Below, in pieces: positions 47,061 through 55,904 of a stretch of DNA of 64,000 nucleotides. Source of the stretch: Palsa-506 sp963709075. Lineage in GTDB: Bacteria; Actinomycetota; Actinomycetes; Streptosporangiales; Streptosporangiaceae. The stretch is taken from positions 1,054,001 to 1,118,000 of the forward strand of contig CAVPUY010000014.1 of the NCBI GenBank assembly GCA_963709075.1. The letters are read 5' to 3'. The translations under genes and the position numbers were made by a program. The notes under the pieces are model-generated. The model did not search any database. It saw only the letters and a list, made by a program, of their open reading frames with translations, and was not told the DNA's origin. The first letter of the stretch is position 1. Each line of letters starts with the position of its first letter.

Positions 47061-49419
47061 CTACTCCCGCGCCAGCATCGCCTGCGCTTCGCGTTCCAGG
47101 TCGACGTAGGGCTCGCCGCTGACATCGACCGCAACCCGCTTGATGGTCCCGCCAGTGAATGTGTGCGGGTGCTCGCCCGGGTAGTCACCGGTGACCGGCT
47201 CGCCGCTGTCCCGGCCGACGCACAGGCCCTCGCCTGCGATCATGAACATTCCCGGCTGGGTCTTGATCCGGCCCTCGCCGACCTTCTTGTCCCCGTGGTA
47301 CAGGGACAGGATCCCGGTGGACACGTGCGGCGGGTCCTCCCCGTCCTTGTCGAAGGACGCGGACAGGATCAGGTTCTCCCCGGTGGGGATGTCCTGCGTT
47401 CCGTCGACCTTCTGCTCTACCATGCCGACGAAGTTGTTGACGTAGTGCAGCCGGCTGTCCTTGACGTAAAGGGCGTGCCCGCCGAACCGCGACCCGTGCG
47501 CGAACAGCACGCCTTGCGCGCCAGCCGCGGGGATGTCGACCAGTGCCCCGATCGAGAAGGACCGGTTGCGGACGTTGACCGCCTGCGCTTCGGGCACCTC
47601 CGCGGTATGCGGGGAAGTAGGCGTACCTGTCCCGGGGCGAGGCCAGCTGCGGCCGTGGCGTGATCATGATCTCCAGCGCGGACCGGTCGTCCAGCGGGAA
47701 TGCATCGTTGCTGCCGGCCTCGGCGAACCACAGGTTGACCAGCTCGCGGACTTTCTCCGGGTGCTCAGCGGCCAGGTCATGTATCTCGGCGCGGTCGGTG
47801 TCGGTGTGGTACAGCTCCCAGGTGTCGTCGTTGAAGTTGCTCCAGCCGCTGATTGTCGGATGGGTGGTGACAGCCTTCCAGCCGTCGTGCCAGATTCCCC
47901 GGGATCCGAGCATGGAGTAGAACTGCGTCTTGCGGGCCGACGGCACAGACCCGTCCTCGATGCTGCCGCGCATGCTCACGCCGTCGAAACGGCTCTGCAC
48001 GTGGCCCTTGATCGTGGCCGGGGCCTCGACGCCGAGGAAATCCAGGATGGTCGGCACGATGTCGATCGCGTGGTGGTACTGATGCCGCAGCTCGCCCTTG
48101 CCTGCGGTGGCCGATGGCCAGGAGATGATGCACGGGTCGGCGGTGCCGCCGTTGAACTCATACCGCTTCCACATCTTGAACGGCGTGTTGAAGGCCATCG
48201 CCCACCCGTTCGGGTAGTGGTTGTAGGTCCTCGTCCCGCCGAGCTCGTCCAGCATCGCCAGGTTCGCCTGGATGTTGTCGGGGATGCCGTTCGCGAACAG
48301 CATCTCGTTGACCGAGCCGTCGGGGCCGCCCTCGCCGCTCGCCCCGTTATCGGACACCAGGATCACCAGCGTGTTCTCCCGCTGCCCGGATTCCTCCAGG
48401 TAATCAAGCAGCCGGCCGATGTGGTGGTCGGCGTGTGCCAGGAACCCCGCATAGACCTCCGCCATCCGGGCGAAGAGCCGCTTCTCCTCGGCCGACAGCG
48501 AATCCCACGGCCTGGTGACGTCCAGCGGCGGGAAGGGCTGGCCTGCGGGCCCCTTGCGGGTTTCAGCGGTGCCGATCGGGTTGACCGGCGGCAGCTCGGT
48601 GCCGGCCGGGACAATGCCCATTTCCTTCTGCCGGGCCAGCGTCTGCTCGCGGATCGCCTCGTACCCCATGTCGAACCGGCCCTTGAACTTGTCGGCCCAT
48701 TCCTTCGAGACATGGTGCGGCGCGTGACATGCGCCAGGTGCGTAGTACAGCAGGAAAGGCTTGTCCGGCGCGACCGTCTTGGCATCTGCGATGAACTCGA
48801 GCGCCTTGTCGGTGATGTCGTCGGTGAGGTGGTAGCCGTCGGACGGCAGTTTCGGCTGGTCCACTGGGTGGTTGTCATATACAAGGTCCGGATACCACTG
48901 GTTGGTCTCGGCGCCGAGGAATCCGTACCAGCGCTCGAATCCGCGGCCCGATGGCCAGTTCCGGCGCGTCGACGCGACGTTCATCTCGACGGTCGGGCAC
49001 AGGTGCCACTTGCCGACCATGTAGGTGTTCCAGCCGCGCTCGCCGAGGATCTCCGAGATCATGCCGTTCTCCGGCGGGATGGTCCCGCTGGCGTTCGGGA
49101 ACCCGACCGCCGCCTCGGTGATGCAGGCCATCGAGTTACGCGTGTGATTGCGCCCGGTCAGCAGGCACGAGCGGGTCGGCGAGCACAGCGCGGTGGTGTG
49201 CCACTGCGTGTAGCGCACCCCGTCGGCGGCGATCCGCTCGATGTTCGGAACCGGGATCGGCCCGCCGTACGGAGACATGGCCGAGAAGCCGACGTCGTCG
49301 AGCACGATGTAGACCACGTTCGGCGCGCCGTCCGGCGCCTTCGGCGGCTCGAACGGCGCCCAGTCCGGCTCCGAGTCCCTGATGTCGACGTTGATCGTGC
49401 CCTTGAACGGCTCGCCCAT
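47061..49419 (-). pseudogene. Cys-type arylsulfatase, frameshifted near 47608
   Basis: Type I sulfatase, about 785 residues if repaired. Metal-binding DDVG (41-42) and the formylglycine motif CSPTRSCLLTGR (Cys79) are present, with MVGKWHLCP and VSDNGASGEGG. The catalytic domain ends near YFP; then a one-base slip moves the C-terminal beta-rich domain (SFSIGALVDIPAAGAQGVLF, HALYVKDSRLHYVNNFVGM) to another frame, ending at 47061. I chose ATG 49419 (RBS gagggga) over ATG 49446. No signal peptide is seen, so it is probably cytoplasmic, as its FGE would require. The HAD phosphatase follows. Substrate unknown. Confidence 0.87.
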
Positions 49420-49509
49420 CGCACAGTCCCCTCGTTCCCGGCTCATGCAACCGGCTGTTCAGGAAATTAACGGCTGGTCGAGTGTCCCCTGCGGCCGATC
49501 ACCGTGGCA

Positions 49510-49526
49510 TCACCCCGGACAGGTGA
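49510..49526. promoter_or_regulatory. 17-bp operator between arylsulfatase and the gene at 49614
   Basis: TCACCC CGGAC AGGTGA. Both sides have a -10-like hexamer at exactly 23 bp: GACACT leftward (plus 49481-49486) and TGTCTA rightward (49550-49555). The best case for a bidirectional site. Confidence 0.75.
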
Positions 49527-49613
49527 CGTGGGCGGGCGCCTGGCCCGGTTGTCTAGCTGCCAGCAGGACATCGCAGATCAAGGCAGCCGCAGGGCAAACC
49601 AAAGGACGGGCCG

Positions 49614-50345
49614 ATGACCGAGATACCGCCGGGCCAGGGTCCGCTGGCAGCCGGCAGCCCGCTGCGCACGCCGCGGGCGGCCGCCGTCGCCGGGATCGTC
49701 TTCTCCGTCCTGCTGATCTCAGCGCTCGTGCTGCTGAGGATCTCCGTTCCGGCCCGGCCCGGCCAGGCCGGCGAATGGCTGACCGATTCCAGCCGCCGAG
49801 CCGCGGTGGCCATCGCGCTGAACCTCGTCCCGTTCGCCGGCATCGCCTTCCTGTGGTTCATCGGGGTGGTCAGGGACCGGGTCGGCGCACGCGAGGACCG
49901 CTTCTTCGGCACCGTGTTCCTGGGCAGCGGCTTCCTGTTTGTCGGCATGCTGTTCGTGGCCGCGGCGGTCGGCGGCGGGCTGATCGCGGCGGCGGCGTCC
50001 TTGCGGTCCGGCCCGTCGGCGGCGGGCACCCTGGCCCAGGGCCGCAACGTCACCTCGATCCTGCTGAACGTCTACGCGATGCGGATGGCCGCGGTGTTCA
50101 CCCTCACCACGGTGAACATCGCGCGGCGCACCGAGATCGTCTCCAGATGGCTCGGCACCGCCGGGTTCGCTGTCGCGCTGGTGCTGCTGGTCGGGGTCGG
50201 CATCTCGGCCTGGGTGGAGCTGCTGTTCCCGGCCTGGATCCTGGCGCTGAGCATCGATATCCTCGCGGCCGGTCCCGGGGCTTCGCCGGGGCCGGCCGGT
50301 CCGGATGACCCCGCCGGCGCGGCGGGACCGGCCAGGCAAGCGTGA
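49614..50345 (+). CDS. Four-TM membrane protein, unknown family
   Basis: 243 residues. TM segments at about 22-42 (AAVAGIVFSVLLISALVLL), 64-84 (VAIALNLVPFAGIAFLWFIG), 100-128 (FLGSGFLFVGMLFVAAAVGG) and 180-215 (GFAVALVLLVGVGISAWVEL). The Pro/Gly/Ala-rich C-terminus carries GASPGPAGPDDPAGAAGPA. I recognise no domain. ATG 49614 has a weak RBS (aaaggacggg). It is divergent from the arylsulfatase and shares its operator. It converges with the SHOCT gene 7 bp away. Confidence 0.65.
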   Translation: MTEIPPGQGPLAAGSPLRTPRAAAVAGIVFSVLLISALVLLRISVPARPGQAGEWLTDSSRRAAVAIALNLVPFAGIAFLWFIGVVRDRVGAREDRFFGTVFLGSGFLFVGMLFVAAAVGGGLIAAAASLRSGPSAAGTLAQGRNVTSILLNVYAMRMAAVFTLTTVNIARRTEIVSRWLGTAGFAVALVLLVGVGISAWVELLFPAWILALSIDILAAGPGASPGPAGPDDPAGAAGPARQA

Positions 50346-50352
50346 CCGGTGC

Positions 50353-50653
50353 TCAGTTACCGAGCAGCTTGGCCTTGGCGGCGGTGAACTCGTTATCGGT
50401 GAGCGCGCCCTGCTGATGCAAGGCGTCGAGCTGGTTCAGCTGATCGAGCAGCGACGGCCCGGCGGCCGGGGCCGGTGCCGGGGCGGCGGCGCGGCGCGGG
50501 CGCCTGCTGCTGCTCGAGACCGTCGATGCGCTCGTTCTGCTCATCCTCTTGCTGTGCCTGGGCCGCGGACTTGTTCGCCATATGGCGGCCCGCGACGTAT
50601 GCGGTACCGCCTACCGCGGCCGCGCGCAGCAACGGCCGTCGCCGCATGAACAT
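50353..50653 (-). pseudogene. SHOCT domain protein, frameshifted near 50500
   Basis: A short N-terminal helix (MFMRRRPLLRAAAVGGTAYV), then a Gln/Glu-rich coil (AQAQQEDEQNERIDGLEQQQ) in one frame. The C-terminal SHOCT module (LLDQLNQLDALHQQGALTDN then EFTAAKAKLLGN) lies in another. A one-base change in the G/C run near 50500 joins them through a Pro/Ala linker, giving about 98 residues. SHOCT is an oligomerisation module on many small membrane-linked proteins. ATG 50653 has a strong RBS (aggaggcag). Confidence 0.7.
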
Positions 50654-50695
50654 AACTGCCTCCTGAGGGGTTGACGTGCGATGTCCGAGCTGGTG

Positions 50696-51055
50696 CTACG
50701 CCCCTTCGGGCAGTGACAGGCCGAGCGCAACCATCAGCTCCGGCGCGGCAGCCACGACCCTCGGCCCGCCGACCTGCGGCGCGATGGCGCGCAGCACGCC
50801 CATCAGGTCTTCTGGCGTAGCGCCGGCGTCCAGCGCGTTGGCTACCTGCCAGAGGTAGGAGGCCGGCGGGGCGTCGAGCGCGATCAGCGCGGCGATCTTG
50901 ACCAGGGCGAAGCTGCGCGGATCCAGGCCGCTCCGCTCCTGCATCTCCGCGCGCATCTCCAGGCCCTCTAGCAGCAGCTCCGGATCGCCTAGGGCCAGCC
51001 CGGCCAGCCCTTCCCTGGTTGCGTCGTCGACATCAGCCTTGGCTGGCATGTTCAT
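50696..51055 (-). CDS. Carboxymuconolactone decarboxylase / AhpD-like protein without CxxC
   Basis: 119 residues, all-helical CMD fold (GLDPRSFALVKIAALIALDA, LWQVANALDAGATPEDLMGV, VVAAAPELMVALGL). No cysteine pair is present, so it cannot do AhpD peroxidase-type redox chemistry. This Cys-less branch is common in actinomycetes and its role is unknown. ATG 51055 follows gagagggttc. The SHOCT gene follows 42 bp downstream and may be co-transcribed. Confidence 0.8.
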   Translation of the reverse strand: MNMPAKADVDDATREGLAGLALGDPELLLEGLEMRAEMQERSGLDPRSFALVKIAALIALDAPPASYLWQVANALDAGATPEDLMGVLRAIAPQVGGPRVVAAAPELMVALGLSLPEGA

Positions 51056-51148
51056 GATCAGAACCCTCTCGTTCGCTGCCGTGGAGCGGATAACCGAGGT
51101 CTTCAACTCCGCCTGCGTCCACGATCACCCCGCGCGCCCGCGCGCGCG

Positions 51149-51165
51149 TCACCCGCAGCGGATGG
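51149..51165. promoter_or_regulatory. 17-bp operator-like element, imperfect
   Basis: TCACCC GCAGC GGATGG. Left arm perfect, right arm two mismatches. No convincing -10 at the usual distance on either side. Confidence 0.45.
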
Positions 51166-51341
51166 TAGCGAGAGCCACGGGATCGGGTGGTTCCGGTCCA
51201 GGATACGAGCCGGTCACGGCAGGCAGCCCACCCACGCCGGGGGATGCAGGCCGGGGAGGCGGTTCCGTAACCTCCCTGCAGAGTCCCCCGCTGAACGGCC
51301 TGGCCGCCCGGCCTGGCGATCCAGCCGGGCGGTCCGGATGG

Positions 51342-51371
51342 CCGGGCGGCAGGTGACCGGGCGGCAGGTGA
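51342..51371. repeat. Perfect 15-bp tandem duplication before DUF7144 gene
   Basis: CCGGGCGGCAGGTGA occurs at 51342-51356 and again at 51357-51371, directly before the RBS aaaggaacg. Each copy ends in AGGTGA, one operator arm, which may be coincidence. Confidence 0.8.
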
Positions 51372-51386
51372 AAGGAACGATGGCTC

Positions 51387-51815
51387 ATGACGTACGACGG
51401 AATATCGGAACGCAGCAGTCACGCCGACCGTGCGATGGTGGCTGGGTTCACCACGCTGGCCGGGATATTGCTGCTCTTGTCCGGCCTGTGGAGTATTTTC
51501 GACGGGCTCGCCGGGATTATCAAAGGCAAGTTCTATATCGTCACGCCGAACTACGCCTTCAAGATCGACGCTTCGGCCTGGGGCTGGATCCACCTGATCC
51601 TCGGCGTCATCGTCGTGGCGGCCGGGATCGGCCTGCTGGCCGGCCAGACCTGGGCCCGGGTCGTCGGCGTCGTTATCGCGGTCATCAGCGCCCTGGAGAA
51701 CTTCCTTTTCCTCCCCCATTACCCGGTCTGGTCGATCCTGGTCATCGCGGTCGACGTAATGATCATCTGGGCGCTGCTGGTCTACGGCCGCGTCATCGGA
51801 TCGCACGCGGCCTGA
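51387..51815 (+). CDS. DUF7144 family four-TM membrane protein (copy 1)
   Basis: 142 residues with four TM helices: FTTLAGILLLLSGLWSIFDG, WIHLILGVIVVAAGIGLLAG, VVGVVIAVISALENFLF and ILVIAVDVMIIWALLV. The luminal loop IVTPNYAFKIDASAWGW is shared with copy 2 at 57721 (VVLPNYAFKINVTTWGW). Function unknown. RBS aaaggaacg precedes the ATG. It converges on the RDD gene with a strong hairpin in between. Confidence 0.85.
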   Translation: MTYDGISERSSHADRAMVAGFTTLAGILLLLSGLWSIFDGLAGIIKGKFYIVTPNYAFKIDASAWGWIHLILGVIVVAAGIGLLAGQTWARVVGVVIAVISALENFLFLPHYPVWSILVIAVDVMIIWALLVYGRVIGSHAA

Positions 51816-51821
51816 CGGCCG

Positions 51822-51853
51822 GGCGGGCTCAGCCGTCGTCGGCTGAGCCCGCC
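51822..51853. terminator. Bidirectional hairpin terminator
   Basis: A perfect 13-bp stem, GGCGGGCTCAGCC (51822-51834) with GGCTGAGCCCGCC (51841-51853), loop GTCGTC. It lies at the convergent ends of the DUF7144 and RDD genes. No U-tract, as usual in actinomycetes. Confidence 0.75.
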
Positions 51854-52413
51854 GGGCTGCTAGCCGCGCCCGGTTCGGCCGCGCCCGGTTCGGCCATGCC
51901 CGGTCCGGCCTCGCGGGCGAGGAATCGGAGCCGGGCGGCACGCGCGTCCCAGGCATAGACGACCGCGGTACCCGCGATCAGGTCGTGCAGCGCGCGGCGC
52001 TCCCGCTGGACCAGGATGCCGAGGAAGCCCAGGCCGAAGAAGAGGAAGCTGAGCGGGAACGCGAGAGCGCGCACCGCGCCACGCCTCGGCTCAGCGATCG
52101 CGCCGTCGGCCCGGACGACACGCACGCCGAGCACCGCCATGCCGAAGGTCTTGCCGCTCGCCGCCCACGAGTAACCGAAGTAAAAGAACTCCCAGGCGAC
52201 GAAAATAATCGCGACGACGGTGTCGGATTTATTCCAGCTGACCGAATGGCCGGTCACGACCTTCACCGCGAAAGAGGTGGCCGCGAGCCCGAGCGCGAAC
52301 ACGCCGGCGCTGACCGCGGCGTCGATAACGAACGCCAGGAACCGGGATACCGAGCCCGCGTAGTGCCCTTGTGAGGTCACCCAGCCGGCGGCCTGCCGGG
52401 CCGGGGGGCTCAC
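51829..52413 (-). CDS. RDD family membrane protein
   Basis: 194 residues. RDD signature SVSRFLAFVIDAAVSAGVFA (Arg and Asp in TM1), then FFYFGYSWAASGKTFGMAVLGVRVV and RRALHDLIAGTAVVYAWD. Three main TM helices. The C-terminal tail has AEPGAAEPGAA repeats. RDD proteins are membrane proteins of uncertain, possibly transport, function. Its ATG overlaps the stop of the nonapeptide-repeat gene, so the two are coupled. Confidence 0.88.
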   Translation of the reverse strand: MSPPARQAAGWVTSQGHYAGSVSRFLAFVIDAAVSAGVFALGLAATSFAVKVVTGHSVSWNKSDTVVAIIFVAWEFFYFGYSWAASGKTFGMAVLGVRVVRADGAIAEPRRGAVRALAFPLSFLFFGLGFLGILVQRERRALHDLIAGTAVVYAWDARAARLRFLAREAGPGMAEPGAAEPGAASSPAGSADDG

Positions 52414-53018
52414 GAGTCTGCCCCGCCACCGAGCAGCGTGGCGGGCGCCTGCGGCCAGGGATGCTTGCGCCTGAGCAGGCGTCCGACCCAGCGCTCGATG
52501 AACTGATCGAGCCCGACAGCCTGGCTGCGCGCGGCATCCAGCGCCTCGCTCGCCATTCCGCCGGAGGACGTGGCGATGATGGCGCCAAGATCGGTATGCC
52601 GGACGAGTTGTTCCATGTCGATGCGGCTAACAAGATTGTTGATGTCGATGCGGCTGAGCAGCGCATCCACGTCCACCTGGGCCAGCAGCGCATTCACGTC
52701 TACCTGCGCAAGCAGGGCGTTCACGCCGGCCCGCCGCACGATCTCGTTGATGTCCACCTGATCGGCTACCGCGTTGATGTCCACCCGGTCGGCCACCGCG
52801 TTCAGGTCCACCCGGTCGACCACCGCGTTCAGGTCCACCCGGTCGGCTACCGCATTCAGGTCCACCTGGTCGACTACCGCGTTCAGGTCGACCCGCCGGA
52901 TGAGCGCGTTCACGTCAAGCGCCTGGACCACGAGGTCGACAGCGCGCTCCGCGACCCGCTGGGCGAGCGACTCCACGGGGTCGATCATGCGCTTGCGCAG
53001 CCGGTCGAGCGGATCCAC
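52410..53018 (-). CDS. Nonapeptide-repeat protein coupled to RDD gene
   Basis: 202 residues. Residues about 33-145 are some twelve copies of a nine-residue unit, V-D-x-N-A-V-x-D-R (for example VDLNAVADR and VDINAVADQ). The spacing of V/I, L/I and A/V suggests a stacked helical or solenoid array. After it comes a conserved end (GGMASEALDAARSQAVGLDQ, FIERWVGRLLRRK). The same repeat-plus-RDD arrangement is common in actinomycetes, so the pair probably works as a unit at the membrane. No TM is seen. Its element (53052) is 34 bp upstream with CATACT as -10. Confidence 0.8.
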   Translation of the reverse strand: MDPLDRLRKRMIDPVESLAQRVAERAVDLVVQALDVNALIRRVDLNAVVDQVDLNAVADRVDLNAVVDRVDLNAVADRVDINAVADQVDINEIVRRAGVNALLAQVDVNALLAQVDVDALLSRIDINNLVSRIDMEQLVRHTDLGAIIATSSGGMASEALDAARSQAVGLDQFIERWVGRLLRRKHPWPQAPATLLGGGADS

Positions 53019-53051
53019 CTCCTCAGTATGGCCGGGTTTGGGTTCCGCGGA

Positions 53052-53068
53052 TCATCCTCCAGGGGTGA
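53052..53068. promoter_or_regulatory. 17-bp operator of the nonapeptide-repeat/RDD unit
   Basis: TCATCC TCCAG GGGTGA. On the minus strand CATACT (plus 53025-53030) follows after 21 bp, giving a very short leader before the ATG at 53018. Confidence 0.65.
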
Positions 53069-53122
53069 GGCAGATCCGCCGGCCCCCGGCCGCCGCTGGC
53101 GGGCACTTGCCGCCGCGCCGGG

Positions 53123-53788
53123 TCACCGGCCGGCAATGAGCCCGTAGCTGCCGTCGAAGATCATGATTGCGCCGACAGCCACGAACACCCCGGCGAGCAC
53201 GCCGCTCCCGTGCGCGCGGAGCCAGCCGTTGAAGGCCGTGAGGCGACGCTCGGTCACCTTCGGGGCCACCAGGTGGAGCGTTATCGGCAGCCAGACAAGG
53301 AGAACGTTGATGACGACCACGACGAGCACGGCCAGGGTGGTGAGCGCGACGTCGGCTGATGCCGTCGCGATCACCTGCAGCGCCGCGATGAACGTCACTC
53401 CCGGCGCGAACACGAGAAGGCCGACGGCGAAAGCGCTTAACGGCGCCGGATCGGCGATCATCCTCGACACGATCCCTCGCCCCGCCTTGGCTGGATCGGG
53501 CTGCCTGGGCTTGCGTGCGGCGACCGCGAGGCCCGCCGCGAGCAGCGCGATGCCGAGGCCGAGCCGCAGGCCATACCGGGTCGCATGCTGGCCCGGATGA
53601 TTCAGGTCAGCGGCCCGCAGTGCCACCAGCACGACCACGCCCATCACGAAGCTCATGACCACCGCGCCGGCCAGGTAGAACATGCTCGTCAGCGTGGGCC
53701 GCGCGGAGCCGAGGTAGACGGCGGCGATCAGCAGGGCCGTCGGCGACAGGGCTGACAGCAGCGCCAGGCCAGCCGCCTGAAAGATCAC
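53123..53788 (-). CDS. GAP/Sap family membrane protein
   Basis: 221 residues, six TM helices. Opening FQAAGLALLSALSPTALLIA and later FVMGVVVLVALRAADLNHPG, FAPGVTFIAALQVIATASAD. Third member of this family in the window. The start codon 53788 lies 60 bp after the membrane gene at 53849, so it is probably the second gene of that unit. Substrate unknown. Confidence 0.78.
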   Translation of the reverse strand: MIFQAAGLALLSALSPTALLIAAVYLGSARPTLTSMFYLAGAVVMSFVMGVVVLVALRAADLNHPGQHATRYGLRLGLGIALLAAGLAVAARKPRQPDPAKAGRGIVSRMIADPAPLSAFAVGLLVFAPGVTFIAALQVIATASADVALTTLAVLVVVVINVLLVWLPITLHLVAPKVTERRLTAFNGWLRAHGSGVLAGVFVAVGAIMIFDGSYGLIAGR

Positions 53789-53848
53789 CTGCCGGCCTAC
53801 CAGGAAGCTGGCCGCGGCGCTGGCCCAGCCGCCTGGCGGCGTCCGGCG

Positions 53849-55312
53849 TCACAGCTCGCTTGCCGTCTCCGGCGCAGCAGCGGGCGGCCTGCCGATCAGC
53901 TCGATCAGGCCGAGGATCACCAGCAGCAGGATGGCGAGCACGATGACCACAGCGGCGGAGGGCTGGCCCCAGAACACGAAGATCAGGGCGATCAGCGCTA
54001 CCGCTGAGATGCGCAGCGCATGCCGGTGCGCATACGTCCACTTGCCCGCGGGCCCGGTGGATACCCCCGCGTGCTCGCCGCTGCGCCTGACCCGCGCCAT
54101 TCCGGACGCGAACGCCGCCCGGGTCCGGACCGCGGTCACCGACGGCCCGGTCATGAAGGCGCCGGCGGCCACCACCAGGCCAACGACGAGGATGGTGCGC
54201 AGGCCCTCCTTGATGAACCGGACGAACGTGTCGAACATCGCAGCCGCGGCGTCGCTTGGCAGCACGTTGTTGGGCACGCTGTTCAGGTAGATGCCGCGGA
54301 AGATCAGCAGGCCGGCGCCGAGGACGAGCATGGACGCGGCCAGGCCAAGCCCCGCGCCGATCAGGGCGCGCCGGTGCCTGCGCGCGACGTACACTCCCGC
54401 GCCGAGCAGCAGCAGCGTCAGGATCGGCAGCACGATCTTGAGGTCATTGATCAGCCGGTAGCCGGTCTGCGCCTTGACCAGGTCCTTGGACTGGAAGAGC
54501 ACGAACGACGGGTGGATCGGCGGGAGGCTGTTGATTATCGTGAACCCCCGCTTGACCAGGTCCTGCTTGACGATGTTGATGAACGGGCCCAGGTCGAGCA
54601 CGACCTGCCCGTTGCTGGTGCTGATCGCGCTGCCGCCCTGGCCGGACAGCACCTTCACCACCTGCTGATGGGCGACGGTGTTGACCTGGATCCAGACATG
54701 GGCGAACTGCGGGCTTGTCACGATCTTGTGCACGGTGCTGTGAATGAACCCGTCGACCGCGCTGGCGATCGACGGGGCGAATGTCTTGAGCAGCGTGCCG
54801 ACTCGCGGCAGTCCCTTGCTCTGCAGCAAGGTGGCGGCCTGATCGGTGATGCCGGTCACGTTCAGGTGGCTGGTGACCTGAAGCGTGATCTTGTCAGTCA
54901 GCGCATTCTGGATGGCCGGGTTGTGCACCAGCGGCTCGATGTTGGCGATATACCGGTTGGTGTCGGAGACCTGGTTGGCACTCCAGACGGCCAGCACCGA
55001 TATCGGGGCGAGCACGCAGCCGAGCACGATCAGGATTATGGCGACCGGAGCCCGCCAGCCGATCCGGTGCCGCCGCGTCTGGGTGGCCTGCTTGCTGCGC
55101 AGCTCGTCCACCTCGGCGCGGAGGCGATCGATTTCAGCTTGCTCGTCCCGGCTGACTTCCGGGCCTCCGGCTTGCGCCGGGCCTCCGGCTTGCGCCGGGC
55201 CTCCGGCTTGCGCCGGGCCTCCGGCTTGCGCCGGGCCTCCGGGTTCTCCCATGCCTCCGGCTTGTCCCGGGCCTGCGGCTTCAGGCCCCGGCTCGCCGCC
55301 GGTGTCAGACAA
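53849..55312 (-). CDS. Large membrane protein with coiled coil, unknown family
   Basis: 487 residues. A Gly/Pro/Ala repeat tail (GGPAQA four times) is followed by a coiled coil (EIDRLRAEVDELRSKQATQT). TM1 (PVAIILIVLGCVLAPISVLA) is followed by a large extracytoplasmic region of about 200 residues (IANIEPLVHNPAIQNALTDK onward). Four or five more TM helices make up the C-terminal third. Proteins of this shape are widespread, unnamed integral membrane proteins of actinomycetes. ATG 55312. The element at 55429 is 117 bp upstream. Confidence 0.7.
   Translation of the reverse strand: MSDTGGEPGPEAAGPGQAGGMGEPGGPAQAGGPAQAGGPAQAGGPAQAGGPEVSRDEQAEIDRLRAEVDELRSKQATQTRRHRIGWRAPVAIILIVLGCVLAPISVLAVWSANQVSDTNRYIANIEPLVHNPAIQNALTDKITLQVTSHLNVTGITDQAATLLQSKGLPRVGTLLKTFAPSIASAVDGFIHSTVHKIVTSPQFAHVWIQVNTVAHQQVVKVLSGQGGSAISTSNGQVVLDLGPFINIVKQDLVKRGFTIINSLPPIHPSFVLFQSKDLVKAQTGYRLINDLKIVLPILTLLLLGAGVYVARRHRRALIGAGLGLAASMLVLGAGLLIFRGIYLNSVPNNVLPSDAAAAMFDTFVRFIKEGLRTILVVGLVVAAGAFMTGPSVTAVRTRAAFASGMARVRRSGEHAGVSTGPAGKWTYAHRHALRISAVALIALIFVFWGQPSAAVVIVLAILLLVILGLIELIGRPPAAAPETASEL
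55161..55240 (-). repeat. 18-bp in-frame tandem repeat
   Basis: Four copies plus a partial copy of an 18-bp unit (GGGCCTCCGGCTTGCGCC on the plus strand) starting at 55161, 55179, 55197 and 55215. It encodes the GGPAQA hexapeptides of the membrane protein. Confidence 0.9.
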
Positions 55313-55428
55313 GGGTCACCCCCGGCCGGCCCGCGCCCGCCGCGCCGCGGCCGCCGCGGGCTCGCCGATCGTCACGCTGGCTTCTTGTCCGCATCCATTC
55401 ACGGTCGCCGAGCCGCACCGAGCGCACC

Positions 55429-55445
55429 TCACCCGGCCAGGGTGA
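55429..55445. promoter_or_regulatory. 17-bp palindromic operator (perfect), divergent
   Basis: TCACCC GGCCA GGGTGA. Rightward CAGAAT (55469-55474) follows exactly 23 bp on, towards DUF6458 copy 2. Leftward no strong -10 is seen at that distance. Confidence 0.8.
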
Positions 55446-55530
55446 ATAATCGTCCATTACCGGTTCGGCAGAATCTGGATCCGGGAATCCGTCACCAGCG
55501 TGGTGGCCGATGTGAGTGGAGGTCACTGTC

Positions 55531-55755
55531 ATGAGCATCGGCGGGAGCGTCGCGCTGATCATCATCGGCGCGATCCTGCGGTTCGCGGTCACCTGGAAGC
55601 CCAAGTACGTCAACCTCGACGCCATCGGCGTGATCTTGATGCTCGGAGGCGTGGCGGGCCTCGCCGTGTCGATCACGTTCCTGGTCATGCGGCGGCGCCA
55701 GCGTGCGTCAGCCGAGGTCTACGAGCAGCGCCGGTACACCGAGCCGCCAGTGTGA
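55531..55755 (+). CDS. DUF6458 family small membrane protein (copy 2)
   Basis: 74 residues, two TM helices (IGGSVALIIIGAILRFAVTW, AIGVILMLGGVAGLAVSITF) and the tail RRRQRASAEVYEQRRYTEPP. It is close to copy 1 at 28706 in every segment. ATG 55531 follows agtggaggtcac. Predicted leader of about 50 nt from CAGAAT. Confidence 0.87.
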   Translation: MSIGGSVALIIIGAILRFAVTWKPKYVNLDAIGVILMLGGVAGLAVSITFLVMRRRQRASAEVYEQRRYTEPPV

Positions 55756-55773
55756 CGCCCTTCGTTCAGCCGC

Positions 55774-55790
55774 TCACCTGCGAGGGATGA
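55774..55790. promoter_or_regulatory. 17-bp operator of the second GH15 gene
   Basis: TCACCT GCGAG GGATGA. CAGACT (55814-55819) follows exactly 23 bp on. The GH15 start is 114 bp downstream. Confidence 0.7.
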
Positions 55791-55904
55791 CGACAGCGGG
55801 ACGCAGCCCGGCACAGACTGCCGGGGTGGCAGAACGGAACTAGCCGCCCGGGCCGTGCATCGGGTGCTCCGCGGGGCTGGCCGCTGCCGCCAGGAGGCTT
55901 GCGG

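Larger units (their letters stand above)
51056..51386. other. 331-bp divergent interval
   Basis: Between the AhpD-like gene (left) and the DUF7144 gene (right). It holds the operator-like element at 51149-51165, an extra TCACCC half-site at 51125, an alternating CG run at 51131-51148 and a tandem 15-bp duplication at 51342-51371. No coding sequence is supported. Confidence 0.6.

Noticed and set aside
47533..49470. 645-residue open frame opposite the arylsulfatase
   Set aside because: Shadow of the sulfatase gene with no family motif.
50696..51055. AhpD peroxidase-type antioxidant
   Set aside because: The protein has the CMD fold but no CxxC pair.
52640..52920. CRISPR-like array
   Set aside because: The 27-bp units are directly adjacent with no spacers and encode nonapeptides in one frame.
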